64,000 nt of DNA. Source: Rhizobium chutanense. Lineage in GTDB: Bacteria; Pseudomonadota; Alphaproteobacteria; Rhizobiales; Rhizobiaceae. Made by a program: the position numbers and the translations under genes. Shown piece by piece: positions 17,879 to 26,796 of this stretch. How positions within the stretch are numbered: position 1 is the stretch's first letter; the number at the start of each line of letters is the position of its first letter. The notes beneath the pieces were generated by a model. The model saw only the letters and a program-made list of their open reading frames with translations. It was not told where the DNA came from and did no database searches. Location: the NCBI RefSeq assembly GCF_002531935.1, contig NZ_NWSV01000026.1, positions 28,572 through 92,571 of the forward strand. The letters run 5' to 3'.

Positions 17879-18029
17879 GCGCCCGATCGCGCAGAAATTC
17901 ACCTTGCGGCATAGTTCCGCTTGACCAAATGAGATAAAAAAGCAATTTTTGGGCCAGTTGGATTTCCGTGGCCTGAAGCCTTGATCGGACGCGGTTTCCC
18001 GGAGGAATCGAGGGAGTTTCGCGTCCGTC

Positions 18030-19592
18030 ATGGCATTGTCCGCCAGTCTTTTCCTGCGCCAGAACCAATCCCTGGTGATGACACCGCAACTGATGCAATC
18101 CATCCAGTTGCTGCAGATGACGCATGTCGAGCTCACCCAGTTCATCGCCCAGGAAGTCGAGAAGAACCCGCTGCTCGAATTTCCGTCGAATGACGGCGAG
18201 GCAGGCTCCGAACGCGGCGAAGCCGAAGACGAACCCTACGCTCGTTCACCGGAGGATGCCGGCTCGGACGACGGCGACGACAACCGCACCGAGGCCCTCT
18301 CCAGCGACTGGTACGACAATGGCGGCAGCGCCAGCACCAGCCGGCTGAGCGACGAGCTCGACGCCAATTATACCAATGTCTTTCCCGACGACAGCGCGCC
18401 GCAGCGCCTCGATGCGCCGGAACTCGTCGGCCAGTGGAAATCGATGCCCGGCAGCGGCGGCGAGGGCGCCGATTACGATCTCGACGATTTCGTCGCCGGC
18501 CAGGTGTCGCTGCGCGATCACCTCGCCCAGCAGATCCCCTTCGTCCTGCCCGACATGGCCGATCGGCTGATCGCGCAGAACTTCGTCGATCAGCTCGACG
18601 ATGCGGGTTATCTGCAGGCCGATATGGTCGAGACCGGCGAGCGGCTGGGCACCAGCCTCAGCGCGGCCGAGCGCGTGCTTGCCGCCCTGCAGACGCTCGA
18701 TCCGCCGGGGGTTTTCGCCCGCAGCCTCGCCGAATGCCTGGCGATCCAGCTCAGGCAGAAGGACCGGTACGACCCCGCCATGCAGGCGCTCGTCGAAAAC
18801 CTCGAACTGCTGGCGCGGCGCGATTTCGCCACGCTGAAGCGGCTCTGCGGTGTCGACGAGGAAGACCTTCTCGACATGCTCGGCGAAATACGCCAGCTCA
18901 ATCCGAAGCCCGGCAGCGGTTTCGAAACGGGTGTGTCCGAGGCGATCATGCCCGATGTGGTCGTCAGGCCGTCCTCGGACGGTAGCTGGCTGGTCGAGCT
19001 CAATCCGGATACGCTGCCGCGTGTGCTGGTCAACCAGTCCTATTTTTCCCGCGTGACCAGGAACGGCGAGGATCACGCCTTCCTTTCCGAATGCCTGCAG
19101 AGCGCCAACTGGCTGACGCGCAGCCTGGACCAGCGGGCAAAAACCATCATGAAGGTGGCAAGCGAGATCGTCCGCCAGCAGGACGCCTTCCTGCTGAATG
19201 GCGTCGACCATCTGCGCCCGCTGAACCTGAAGACGGTCGCCGAAGCGATCAAGATGCACGAATCCACCGTCAGCCGCGTCACCTCGAACAAATACATGCT
19301 GACGCCGCGCGGCCTCTTCGAGCTCAAATATTTCTTCACCGTCTCGATCAGCGCCGTTGCCGGCGGCGACAGCCATTCGGCCGAGGCCGTGCGTCACAAG
19401 ATTCGCGCCCTGATCATGCAGGAGAGCCCGGACGCAGTGCTCTCCGACGACGATATCGTCGATATGCTGAAACAGGGCGGAATCGATCTCGCCCGCCGCA
19501 CTGTCGCCAAATACCGGGAGGCCATGAACATCGCCTCGTCGGTTCAGCGCCGCCGCGAAAAGCGGGCGCTCGCCAAGGTCGCCGGCTTCTGA
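18030..19592 (+). CDS. rpoN: RNA polymerase sigma-54 factor
   Basis: Sigma-54 directs transcription at -24/-12 promoters together with enhancer-binding activators, for example for nitrogen assimilation, dicarboxylate transport and nif/fix genes. The 520-aa protein has the Gln-rich region I (SLFLRQNQSLVMTPQLMQSI, LLQMTHVELTQFI), an acidic region II (about residues 55-150), the core-binding region, an HTH (TVAEAIKMHESTVSRVTSNK), and the C-terminal RpoN box ARRTVAKYREAMNI (about 485-500), which reads the -24 element. It follows lptB by 151 bp and precedes hpf and ptsN, the usual proteobacterial order. Rhizobia may have a second rpoN on a plasmid. Confidence 0.97.
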   Translation: MALSASLFLRQNQSLVMTPQLMQSIQLLQMTHVELTQFIAQEVEKNPLLEFPSNDGEAGSERGEAEDEPYARSPEDAGSDDGDDNRTEALSSDWYDNGGSASTSRLSDELDANYTNVFPDDSAPQRLDAPELVGQWKSMPGSGGEGADYDLDDFVAGQVSLRDHLAQQIPFVLPDMADRLIAQNFVDQLDDAGYLQADMVETGERLGTSLSAAERVLAALQTLDPPGVFARSLAECLAIQLRQKDRYDPAMQALVENLELLARRDFATLKRLCGVDEEDLLDMLGEIRQLNPKPGSGFETGVSEAIMPDVVVRPSSDGSWLVELNPDTLPRVLVNQSYFSRVTRNGEDHAFLSECLQSANWLTRSLDQRAKTIMKVASEIVRQQDAFLLNGVDHLRPLNLKTVAEAIKMHESTVSRVTSNKYMLTPRGLFELKYFFTVSISAVAGGDSHSAEAVRHKIRALIMQESPDAVLSDDDIVDMLKQGGIDLARRTVAKYREAMNIASSVQRRREKRALAKVAGF

Positions 19593-19980
19593 CCCGGGGG
19601 CTTCGGTCCTGATCGAAGCATGGTCGCCCGCCGATCCCGCTATTTCTCTACCGACAGGACCGATTGCAACCAAAGGGGGAAGTTGTAGGAATGTTCCGGC
19701 TGGCAGTCGATGGAGGTGCTGTCCGGCTGGGGATTTACAGCACGTTTTGCGAGCATTAGCGACGGCGATTCTTCGCCCACTTGACTTTTCGGCGGCGGCT
19801 GGCTAGAAGCCCGCCGCAATCGATGCCGCAGAGGGCGTCCGGAGTTATCCCCATCATCTCAAGGGCACCAGGGTACCGCAGGCCTACGCCGATCTTGCTT
19901 GAGATTGCGCGAAGTGCTTGGATGAACCTGAGGCTTGGCGTAAACTGATACCCGCAAACGACCAGAAGAAGGGAAACTCC
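19593..19980 (+). promoter_or_regulatory. 388-bp rpoN-hpf spacer with candidate sigma-70-type promoter
   Basis: No convincing gene is visible in this spacer. TTGACT at 19781-19786 and CTAGAA at 19803-19808 are separated by 16 bp, a plausible housekeeping promoter for hpf-ptsN about 175 bp upstream of the hpf ATG. That would leave a long 5' leader. No terminator with a U-tract was recognised after rpoN. Confidence 0.4.
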
Positions 19981-20556
19981 ATGAGTGTGCGTGTATCCGG
20001 TAAACATATGGAAATTGGTGAATCGTTCCGTCAAAAGATCGAGGACCAAATTGGTATGGCCATCACGAAATACTTCGACGGGGGGTATTCCGGCCAGGTG
20101 ACCGTTGTGAAGGCAAGTTCCCGGTTCTCCGCAGACTGCAAGCTTCATCTCGACAGCGGGGTGGTGCTGCATGCTGCCGGCGAAGCGACCGATCCCCAGC
20201 TTGCTTTTGACGCCGCTTCGGAGCGCATCGAAAAGCGTCTGCGCCGCTATAAGCGCAAGCTGAAGGACCATCATGCCGGAAACCATCTGAACGGTTTTGC
20301 AGAAGTCTCCTACACGGTCATGGATTCCGTGCCTGACCACGAGGATGAAATTCCCGACGATTTCGCTCCGGCGATCGTCGCTGAAAGCACGAAGCAGCTG
20401 AAGACCATGTCGGTCGCCACCGCCGTGATGGCGCTCGACATGACCGACGAGCCGCTTCTCCTGTTCCGCAGCCCCGGCAAGGAACATTTGAACATCGTTT
20501 ACCGTCGGCACGACGGAAATATTGGCTGGATCGATTCAGCCAATATCAAAGGCTGA
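19981..20556 (+). CDS. hpf: Long-form ribosome hibernation promoting factor
   Basis: A 191-aa HPF/RaiA protein (sigma-54 modulation protein). The N-terminal ribosome-binding domain spans about residues 1-110 (VRVSGKHMEIGESFRQKIED, IEKRLRRYKRKLKDHH). The C-terminal dimerisation domain is about residues 130-190 (TMSVATAVMALDMTDEPLLL through NIVYRRHDGNIGWIDS). Possession of both domains marks the long form, which alone dimerises 70S ribosomes into 100S particles in stationary phase. The ATG at 19981 follows AAGAAGGGAAA; an upstream in-frame ATG gives a non-homologous extension. Confidence 0.94.
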   Translation: MSVRVSGKHMEIGESFRQKIEDQIGMAITKYFDGGYSGQVTVVKASSRFSADCKLHLDSGVVLHAAGEATDPQLAFDAASERIEKRLRRYKRKLKDHHAGNHLNGFAEVSYTVMDSVPDHEDEIPDDFAPAIVAESTKQLKTMSVATAVMALDMTDEPLLLFRSPGKEHLNIVYRRHDGNIGWIDSANIKG

Positions 20557-20569
20557 GGTCAGGGCTCAG

Positions 20570-20590
20570 AGCGGCGGTATCGCCGCCGCT
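20570..20590 (+). terminator. Hairpin between hpf and ptsN
   Basis: AGCGGCGG and CCGCCGCT pair around TATCG, followed by CCTTGCATTT. The U-rich tail is weak, so this may only attenuate transcription into ptsN or stabilise the hpf mRNA. Confidence 0.45.
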
Positions 20591-20626
20591 CCTTGCATTT
20601 GATCCCGGCGACAGAAGGAAAAAGAA

Positions 20627-21091
20627 ATGGCATTGGCAGATTTGCTCCATCAGGATGCGATCATTCCCGCCCTCAGAGTAAATTCCAAGAAACAGCTGCT
20701 TCAGGAATTGGCCGCAAGAGCCGCCAGGATCACCGGGCTCTCCGAACGGGAGATCTTCGACGTCATCCTGCAGCGCGAACGCCTTGGCTCGACCGGCGTC
20801 GGCAACGGCATCGCCATTCCCCACGGCAAGCTGGTCAACATCCATTCGATCGTCGGCATCTTCGCCCGGCTGGAGCAGCCGGTCGATTTCGAGGCCCTGG
20901 ACGACCAGCCGGTCGATCTCGTCTTCCTGCTGCTGGCGCCGGAAGGTGCCGGCGCTGATCATCTCAAGGCCCTGTCGCGCATCGCCCGCGTGCTGCGCGA
21001 TCATGATCTGGTCGCCAAGCTGCGCGCCACCGATTCCGCTTCGGCGATCTATGCCTTCCTCAACGAGGAGCAGACGTCGAACGCCGCCTGA
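20627..21091 (+). CDS. ptsN: PTS nitrogen regulatory protein EIIA-Ntr
   Basis: A 154-aa EIIA domain of the nitrogen-related phosphotransferase system. Phosphate passes PtsP to NPr to PtsN; the phosphorylation state regulates transporters and potassium homeostasis, including ABC transporters in R. leguminosarum. The active-site histidine is in STGVGNGIAIPHGKLVN (about residues 55-71), and VDLVFLLLAPEGAGADHLKALSRIARVL spans the conserved C-terminal half (quoted in two pieces by the family signature: LVFLLLAPEGAG and HLKALSRIARVLR). It sits with rpoN and hpf as in most proteobacteria. Confidence 0.96.
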   Translation: MALADLLHQDAIIPALRVNSKKQLLQELAARAARITGLSEREIFDVILQRERLGSTGVGNGIAIPHGKLVNIHSIVGIFARLEQPVDFEALDDQPVDLVFLLLAPEGAGADHLKALSRIARVLRDHDLVAKLRATDSASAIYAFLNEEQTSNAA

Positions 21092-21110
21092 ACGATATTC
21101 GTCCCTGAAC

Positions 21111-21147
21111 GCAAAAGGCGCCCGATTTCCCGGGCGCCTTTTGCTTT
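21111..21147. terminator. Bidirectional terminator between ptsN and chemoreceptor gene
   Basis: GCAAAAGGCGCCCG pairs with CGGGCGCCTTTTGC around ATTTCC. The A-tract on one arm and T-tract on the other let it serve the convergent ptsN and chemoreceptor transcripts. Confidence 0.9.
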
Positions 21148-21169
21148 CATACGGGTTGGGCCCGACCGA

Positions 21170-23509
21170 TCAGAATTCTTCCCAACTGTCCTCGACCACG
21201 GCGGCTGAACCGCGTGACGGGGCAGCCGCGCGGCGGATCGGCGGGGCGGCAGCCCGATGCGAAGCGGCAGCGGCAGCCGGCGCCCGCATCTTTTGCGCGA
21301 CCGAGGCGAGGACGGCGGCATTGCCTGAGCCTGCGACCCTGAAGCGGGTGGCGAGCGCCTTCAGCGTCTGCGCCTCGTCGTTGAGCGCGACGCTCGCCGC
21401 AGTCGCTTCCTCGACCATCGCCGCGTTCTGCTGCGTCACCTGGTCCATCTGGTTCATGGCCTGGTTGATCTCCTTCAGGCCGACGGCCTGTTCGCTCGCC
21501 GATGCCGAGATCTGCCGGATGAGGTCGTTAATGCTCATCACCTGTTCGGCGATCTTGTGCAGCGTACCGCCGGCGCGCCCGACGAGATCGACGCCTTCCT
21601 TGACCTGGACGGCCGAAGTGTTGATCAGCGTCTTGATCTCCTTGGCGGCATTGGCCGAGCGCTGCGCCAGCTCTCGTACTTCCTGGGCGACGACGGCAAA
21701 GCCCTTGCCGGCGTCGCCGGCGCGCGCTGCCTCGACGCCGGCGTTGAGCGCCAAAAGGTTCGTCTGGAAGGCGATCTCGTCGATGACGCCGATGATCCGG
21801 GAAACCTCCGTCGAAGACTGCTCGATCCCCTGCATCGAGGCGATCGCCTTCTGCACCACTTCGCCGGATTTTTCGGCATCTTGGCAGGCGAGGTTGACGT
21901 TGTCGGCGGCCGTGCGGGCATGATCGGCGCTGGAATCGACCTGTGCGGTCAGCTCGTTCAGCGCGGCCGCCGTCTCCTCCAGGCTCGCCGCCTGCTGTTC
22001 GGTGCGTTTGGCGAGGTCGGAAGCGCTGTTGCTGATTTCGCCGGTGCCCGAGCCGATATTGGCAACGCTGAGGTTCATCGTGTTGATGGTCTCTTCGAGG
22101 CTCGCAAGGGCGGCGTTGAAATCCTGCTTCAGCTTGCCGTATTCGCCGGGGAATTCGTCGGTGATGCGGTAACCGAGATTGCCCTGCGACAGCTCGGAAA
22201 GGCCGGCGCCGACGATCGAGACGATATGGCGCTGCAGCGACACCGATTGCTGGCGATCCGATTCCGAACGGCTGCGCTCGTTTTCCGCCGCCTGCCGCTC
22301 CCGGGCGGCCTCGTCTTCGAGACGACGGCTGTCGGCGAGCGTGAAGCGGAAGCCTTCCAGCGCCTTGGCGACCGAACCGATTTCGTCGGTGCGGTCCTGG
22401 GCTGCGACCGGTTCGTCATATTTGCCGTCGCCGAGCGCTTCAACGCTGGCAACGAGCCCGCCGAGCGGCCGCTGCACCAGCGAGCGGACGGCGAAATAGA
22501 GCGCGAGCATCACCGCGCCGAGCACGATCAGGCCGTTGACGATCATCAGATAGGTCTGGTCCCGTACCGGCGCGTTGATCGCAGTGTGCGGCACGTCGAC
22601 GAGCACGACCCAGGTGGCGTTGACGCCGGGAACCGCGAAGGGATAGACGACGCGGTCGAAAGGATCGAGGCCGTCATAGGTGAGGTTCCTGACGAGGCCG
22701 GGCTGTTTGCTCGACAGCGCCGACTTGACGACGTCGGCGCCTTCGCCGTCATACTGTTTGCTCATCAGGTCGGGGATCGGCGCGACGATCCAGTTGCCCG
22801 CCTGCGACAAGAGCGTCACGCGGCCGGAGCCGAAAGGATGCAGCGCCTGCAGCTTGTCGGTCAGCGACTTCAGCGAGATGTCGACGCCGCCGACGCCGAT
22901 CATCTTGCCGCCTGACATGACCGGATAAGCAATCGAGGTCAGGAGTGTCGGAACATCGGTTCCCTCGGCCATGTAGGGCGTGGTGATTGCGCCCTTGCCG
23001 CTGTCGGCGGCGAGCTTCCACCATTCGGCCGTATAATCCTCATCGAAGGTGGAGTACTGGATGCCGCCGTCCTTGGTCTTCGACCAGTAGGGCGTGAAGA
23101 CGCCGTTCTTGTTGACGCCTTCGTCCTTGTTGTTGGCAAGCTCGGTGGTCTTGCCGTCGAGCGCGCCGGGTTTCTCGCAGAGCCAACTGCCGAAGGCGAA
23201 GGCATTCTGTTCGAGATTGGCCTTCAGCACGTTGATCATGCCCTTGCGATCGAGCGACTTGCCTTCATGGGCGCGGCCGAGGACGCCCATCATGCTGCGC
23301 GCGGCGCTGGCGAGTTCGCCGACATTGGCGGCAATTTCATTGGCGATGGATTTTGCCTCGAGATTGGCCTGATCCATCGTCAGCGTCTGGACGCGATCCC
23401 GGGTCTGGCCGATGAGGAAGAAATTCGAAACGATGAGAACAAGTGCGATGGCGACGCCGGTGATGACGATGAGTTTCGCCGCAAGCGATTTCATTCGAAA
23501 AATGAACAT
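21170..23509 (-). CDS. Methyl-accepting chemotaxis protein with dCache sensor
   Basis: A 779-aa transmembrane chemoreceptor. TM1 lies at about residues 8-28 (AAKLIVITGVAIALVLIV). The long periplasmic segment (about 35-320) has dCache features (PYWSKTKDGGIQYSTFDEDY, IAYPVMSGGKMIGVGGVDIS). TM2 is at about 335-355, followed by HAMP and the signalling domain with the hairpin tip IDEIAFQTNLLALNAGVEAARAGD in two family blocks (EIAFQTNLLALNAGVEAARA). The C-terminus ends DSWEEF, resembling the NWETF-type CheR/CheB docking pentapeptide, so it is probably methylated via tethered CheR. The start MFIFRMKSLA at 23509 has GAGGA upstream. Ligand unknown. Confidence 0.92.
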   Translation of the reverse strand: MFIFRMKSLAAKLIVITGVAIALVLIVSNFFLIGQTRDRVQTLTMDQANLEAKSIANEIAANVGELASAARSMMGVLGRAHEGKSLDRKGMINVLKANLEQNAFAFGSWLCEKPGALDGKTTELANNKDEGVNKNGVFTPYWSKTKDGGIQYSTFDEDYTAEWWKLAADSGKGAITTPYMAEGTDVPTLLTSIAYPVMSGGKMIGVGGVDISLKSLTDKLQALHPFGSGRVTLLSQAGNWIVAPIPDLMSKQYDGEGADVVKSALSSKQPGLVRNLTYDGLDPFDRVVYPFAVPGVNATWVVLVDVPHTAINAPVRDQTYLMIVNGLIVLGAVMLALYFAVRSLVQRPLGGLVASVEALGDGKYDEPVAAQDRTDEIGSVAKALEGFRFTLADSRRLEDEAARERQAAENERSRSESDRQQSVSLQRHIVSIVGAGLSELSQGNLGYRITDEFPGEYGKLKQDFNAALASLEETINTMNLSVANIGSGTGEISNSASDLAKRTEQQAASLEETAAALNELTAQVDSSADHARTAADNVNLACQDAEKSGEVVQKAIASMQGIEQSSTEVSRIIGVIDEIAFQTNLLALNAGVEAARAGDAGKGFAVVAQEVRELAQRSANAAKEIKTLINTSAVQVKEGVDLVGRAGGTLHKIAEQVMSINDLIRQISASASEQAVGLKEINQAMNQMDQVTQQNAAMVEEATAASVALNDEAQTLKALATRFRVAGSGNAAVLASVAQKMRAPAAAAASHRAAAPPIRRAAAPSRGSAAVVEDSWEEF

Positions 23510-23812
23510 GGGGTCCTCGGGCAAGCATGCGCCGAACGGGCATTCTCCGGCGCAGGAGCGAAGGCATCGCTCCGTCATGGAGCAGCCGCCTACAGCGCCG
23601 CTCGTCTTTTCCGACGCGCAAAGGACGCTGTAGCACTGTGAATTGCGGTGATCGGCGAGAGCCAAAAAGGGAATGGCTATCCGTCGACCACGAGCAACAT
23701 CGCCGGAGATCTGTTAAATTTGAATGAAACTTTAGTGTCTGCTCAAGGAAAAGCCGCCGGAATTCCCTAAAAATCGAGGGGGGCCGCCGGCGGCTTCGCA
23801 AAGAGACGGAAG
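23510..23812. other. Intergenic, chemoreceptor promoter region
   Basis: This 303-bp spacer holds the promoter and leader of the minus-strand chemoreceptor gene and the 3' flank of the ribokinase gene. An A/T-rich stretch around 23705-23745 is the likely promoter area. I recognise no gene in it. Confidence 0.5.
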
Positions 23813-24712
23813 TTATATCCTGCCTGCGACGTCTTCGCTGAGCGGGATCGAAGGCTGCGCCCCCGATTTCAGGCAGGCGAGCGAACCGGCAACCGCTGCC
23901 CGGCGCAACGCCGAGGCAAAATCGAGGCCTTCATCGAGGCTTGCAGCGAAGTAGCCGCAGAATGTGTCTCCCGCGCCGACCGTGTCGACCGGTTCGATCT
24001 TCAGTCCCTGCGCCCGCGAGATTGCCCCGTCGCGGATGGCGATAACGCCGTCGCCGCCGAGCGTCACGATCAGCGTCTGGCCGGTTTCGGCATGAAGGCG
24101 GCCAAGGGCTGCCTCGCGCGCCGGCGCATCCATGCCGTCCTGTCCGGCAAGCCGCTCGAACTCGGTCTCGTTGGCGATGACGATATCGGCAAGCCGACCG
24201 AGGCGGGCCGCATCGGGGATCAAGGGAGCAAGGTTGAGGATGCTGGTAACGCCTTTGGCGCGAGCGGCCGACAGGGCGCGTTCGACGGCAGCCACCGGCA
24301 CTTCGAGCTGCAGCGTCAGGATGTCGCCTTCACTCATGCCGCCGATTGCCGCTTCGGCATCGTCAGGCCTCACATGGCCATTGGCGCCCGGGACGACGGC
24401 GATCATGTTTTCGCCGTCGCCACCGACCAGGATCAGCGCCGTGCCTGTCGGGCCGTCGACATGCCTGACGAGAGAAAGATCGGTTCCCGCCTCATCGAGC
24501 AGGGCAAGCGCATCGGCGGCGAAGGCATCCTTGCCGACGGCGCCGGCCATATGCACGGTGCGGCCGGCGCGGCGCGCGGCCAGCGCCTGGTTGGCGCCCT
24601 TACCGCCGGCGGCGGTGGCAAAACCGTTGCCGGCCACCGTTTCGCCGGGCTTCGGCAGGCGCTCGGTGGTGGCGATGAGGTCCATGTTGATGGACCCGAA
24701 AACTGTGATCAT
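23813..24712 (-). CDS. rbsK: Ribokinase (PfkB family)
   Basis: Phosphorylates D-ribose at O5. The 299-aa PfkB-type kinase has the first signature GNGFATAAGGKGANQALAA (about residues 30-48), substrate residues in FGSINMDLI, and the second signature VDTVGAGDTFCGYFAASLDE (about 240-260) with the catalytic Asp in GAGD. The start MITVFGSIN at 24712 fits family N-termini. No ribose transporter genes are adjacent, so use on ribose from nucleoside turnover is plausible. Other PfkB sugars cannot be excluded. Confidence 0.88.
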   Translation of the reverse strand: MITVFGSINMDLIATTERLPKPGETVAGNGFATAAGGKGANQALAARRAGRTVHMAGAVGKDAFAADALALLDEAGTDLSLVRHVDGPTGTALILVGGDGENMIAVVPGANGHVRPDDAEAAIGGMSEGDILTLQLEVPVAAVERALSAARAKGVTSILNLAPLIPDAARLGRLADIVIANETEFERLAGQDGMDAPAREAALGRLHAETGQTLIVTLGGDGVIAIRDGAISRAQGLKIEPVDTVGAGDTFCGYFAASLDEGLDFASALRRAAVAGSLACLKSGAQPSIPLSEDVAGRI

Positions 24713-24792
24713 CAGGCTGTCCCGTCTTTTGGAGCATGCGGACGACATCATGCTCCTGCTATTTCATGCGGGGCCGACACTGCCCGAAGCGG

Positions 24793-26016
24793 TCACTCCT
24801 CGTCAACCACCCGGAGCTTGAGAAGACCGGTGCGGCTTTCCACCGATTTGGCGGCGGCTTCGCTGTCGCGGGCAGGCTTGGCTTCGCCACCCGCCTCGAA
24901 TTCCAGCGCCTCGATCTTGGCGCCGCGCCTGGTCAGCTTGTCGGCCGAGGTGACCACCATGTCGATATCCTTCTGCGCCATGGCGAAATGGCCCTGCAGC
25001 TTGCGCACCCGCTCGTCGAGACGGCCGAGATCGTCCATCAGGATCGCCACCTCGCCCTGGATCAGATGCGCCTGCGCCCGCATGCGCTGGTCCTTGAGCA
25101 CGGCCTGGATGACCTGGATCGACAGCATCAGCAGCGACGGCGAGACGATGACGATGCGCGCCCGGTGCGCTTTCTGCACCAGGGCTTCGAAATTTTCGTG
25201 GATCTCGGCGAAGATCGATTCCGACGGCACGAAGAGAAAGGCCGTCTCCTGGGTTTCGCCCTGGATCAGATATTTCTCGGCAATATCCCTGATATGGACC
25301 TCCAGGTCGCGGCGGAACTGCTGGCCGGCGATCTTGCCGGCCTCGGGGCTGCCGGCGTCGCGGATCGCATTCCAGGCTTCGAGCGGAAATTTCGCGTCGA
25401 TCACCAGCGGCGGCGCGCCGTTCGGCATGCGGATCGTGCAGTCCGGCCGCGAGCCGTTCGACAACGTCTGCTGGAAGGCGTAGGCGCCCATCGGCAGGCC
25501 ATCGGCGACGATCGTTTCCATCCGGGACTGACCGAAAGCGCCGCGTGTCTGCTTGTTGGAAAGAATGGCCTGCAGCCCGACGACATCCCTGGCGAGCGTC
25601 TGGATATTGTTCTGCGCCGCATCGATCACCGCCAGCCGCTCCTGCAGCCGCTGCAGGTTCTCATGCGTCGATTTGGTCTGCTCGGTGATCGTCGAGTTGA
25701 CCCGCTGCGACATGCCGTCGAGGCGCTGGCCGATCGCCTGGTTGAGCTCGCTTTGGCGCGCACCGAAGACTTCGGTCATCGCCGCGATGCGGCCCTGCAT
25801 CTCCGCCTGGATCTTCAGGAGCTCGGCCATGCGCGCCTCGTTTTCCCCAGCGCGAAAACTCGCCTCCTCCGCCTGTTCGCGGCGAAGGCTTGCGCCACGC
25901 AGCAGCAGAATGATCACCAGCAGGCCGAGGGCCAGAAGCACCCCGCCGGCAAGCGCCAGCATGGCCGGGCTGATCGAGGCAAGAGACACGGTGAGCGAAT
26001 CGGAATTGACGGTCAT
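24793..26016 (-). CDS. rmuC: DNA recombination protein RmuC homologue
   Basis: A 407-aa RmuC-family protein. An N-terminal transmembrane anchor (PAMLALAGGVLLALGLLVII, about residues 18-37) is followed by a long coiled coil (about 45-160), then the RmuC nuclease-like domain (about 170-370), with DCTIRMPNGAPPLVIDAKFP, ETAFLFVPSESIFAEIHENF and IVSPSLLMLSIQVIQAVLKD (PD-(D/E)xK-like core in VIDAKFP). RmuC limits recombination at inverted repeats in E. coli; its biochemical role is unsettled. It is divergent from def. Confidence 0.9.
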   Translation of the reverse strand: MTVNSDSLTVSLASISPAMLALAGGVLLALGLLVIILLLRGASLRREQAEEASFRAGENEARMAELLKIQAEMQGRIAAMTEVFGARQSELNQAIGQRLDGMSQRVNSTITEQTKSTHENLQRLQERLAVIDAAQNNIQTLARDVVGLQAILSNKQTRGAFGQSRMETIVADGLPMGAYAFQQTLSNGSRPDCTIRMPNGAPPLVIDAKFPLEAWNAIRDAGSPEAGKIAGQQFRRDLEVHIRDIAEKYLIQGETQETAFLFVPSESIFAEIHENFEALVQKAHRARIVIVSPSLLMLSIQVIQAVLKDQRMRAQAHLIQGEVAILMDDLGRLDERVRKLQGHFAMAQKDIDMVVTSADKLTRRGAKIEALEFEAGGEAKPARDSEAAAKSVESRTGLLKLRVVDEE

Positions 26017-26215
26017 GCCGCAACCATAACAGAAGGGATGGCAATTTATAGATCAAAACGTGAACGAGGCTGGCGGTCCTCAATCTCTTGTCGCGCCGCG
26101 CCCCTCGGGCGGCATGAGGCGAATATGGCGAAATTCCGGGCGGGGGATGGAAAAAAGCGTCTTCCCCGCCCGCCGGATAATTCCATAGTCGGAAAAGATG
26201 GGTTATGGGAACGCC

Positions 26216-26731
26216 ATGACCATCAAGCCACTCATCATTCTTCCCGATCCACTTCTGCGCCAGCTCTCCAAGCCGATCGAGCGGGTCGACGCCGACCTGC
26301 AGCGCCTTGCCGGCGACATGCTGGAAACCATGTACGACGCGCCGGGCATCGGCCTTGCCGCGATCCAGATCGGCGTGCCGCGCCGCATGCTGGTGATCGA
26401 TGTGTCGCGCGAGGGTGAAGAAAAGCAGCCGCAGGTCTTCATCAACCCGGAGATCGTCACATCGTCCGACGAGCGCTCGGTCTATGAGGAAGGCTGCCTG
26501 TCGATCCCGGATTATTACGCCGAGGTCGAGCGCCCCGCCGTCGTCTCGGTCAAATATCTCGACCGCAACGGCAAGGAACAGACGGTGGAAGCCGACGGCC
26601 TGCTCGCCACCTGCCTGCAGCACGAGATCGATCATCTGAACGGCGTGCTGTTCATCGATTATATCTCGCGGCTGAAGCGGGAGATGGTGATCAAGAAATT
26701 CACCAAGGCGGCAAAGTCCAAGGCGCTCTGA
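26216..26731 (+). CDS. def: Peptide deformylase
   Basis: Removes the formyl group from nascent N-terminal methionine. The 171-aa metalloenzyme has all three motifs: GIGLAAIQIGV (about residues 45-55), EEGCLSIPDYYAEV (Cys metal ligand, about 92-105) and QHEIDHLNGVLFIDYI (two His ligands and catalytic Glu, about 137-152). The start MTIKPLIILPDPLLR at 26216 is taken instead of a frame extension six codons upstream. In most relatives fmt follows directly; here a toxin-antitoxin pair lies between them. Confidence 0.96.
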   Translation: MTIKPLIILPDPLLRQLSKPIERVDADLQRLAGDMLETMYDAPGIGLAAIQIGVPRRMLVIDVSREGEEKQPQVFINPEIVTSSDERSVYEEGCLSIPDYYAEVERPAVVSVKYLDRNGKEQTVEADGLLATCLQHEIDHLNGVLFIDYISRLKREMVIKKFTKAAKSKAL

Positions 26732-26763
26732 GCGGTAGATTGAAAACTTATCGGCAAAGCACT

Positions 26764-26782
26764 ATGATATCAGTGATATCAT
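26764..26782. promoter_or_regulatory. Candidate FitAB operator
   Basis: ATGATATCAGTGATATCAT is a perfect 19-bp inverted repeat with a one-base centre, ending 14 bp before the antitoxin start and just ahead of its GGAGG ribosome-binding site (26786-26790). Ribbon-helix-helix antitoxins typically bind such dyads and repress their own operon, so this is the likely autoregulatory site. Confidence 0.7.
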
Positions 26783-26796
26783 GATGGAGGCGCCGC

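Noticed and set aside
17890..17930. A sigma-54-like -24/-12 element upstream of rpoN (GGCATAGTTCCGC)
   Set aside because: The GG and GC are separated by 9 bases instead of the strict 10, so it does not fit the consensus.
18246..19673. A 475-codon minus-strand frame opposite rpoN
   Set aside because: Antisense shadow of rpoN; no Shine-Dalgarno, no recognisable motifs.
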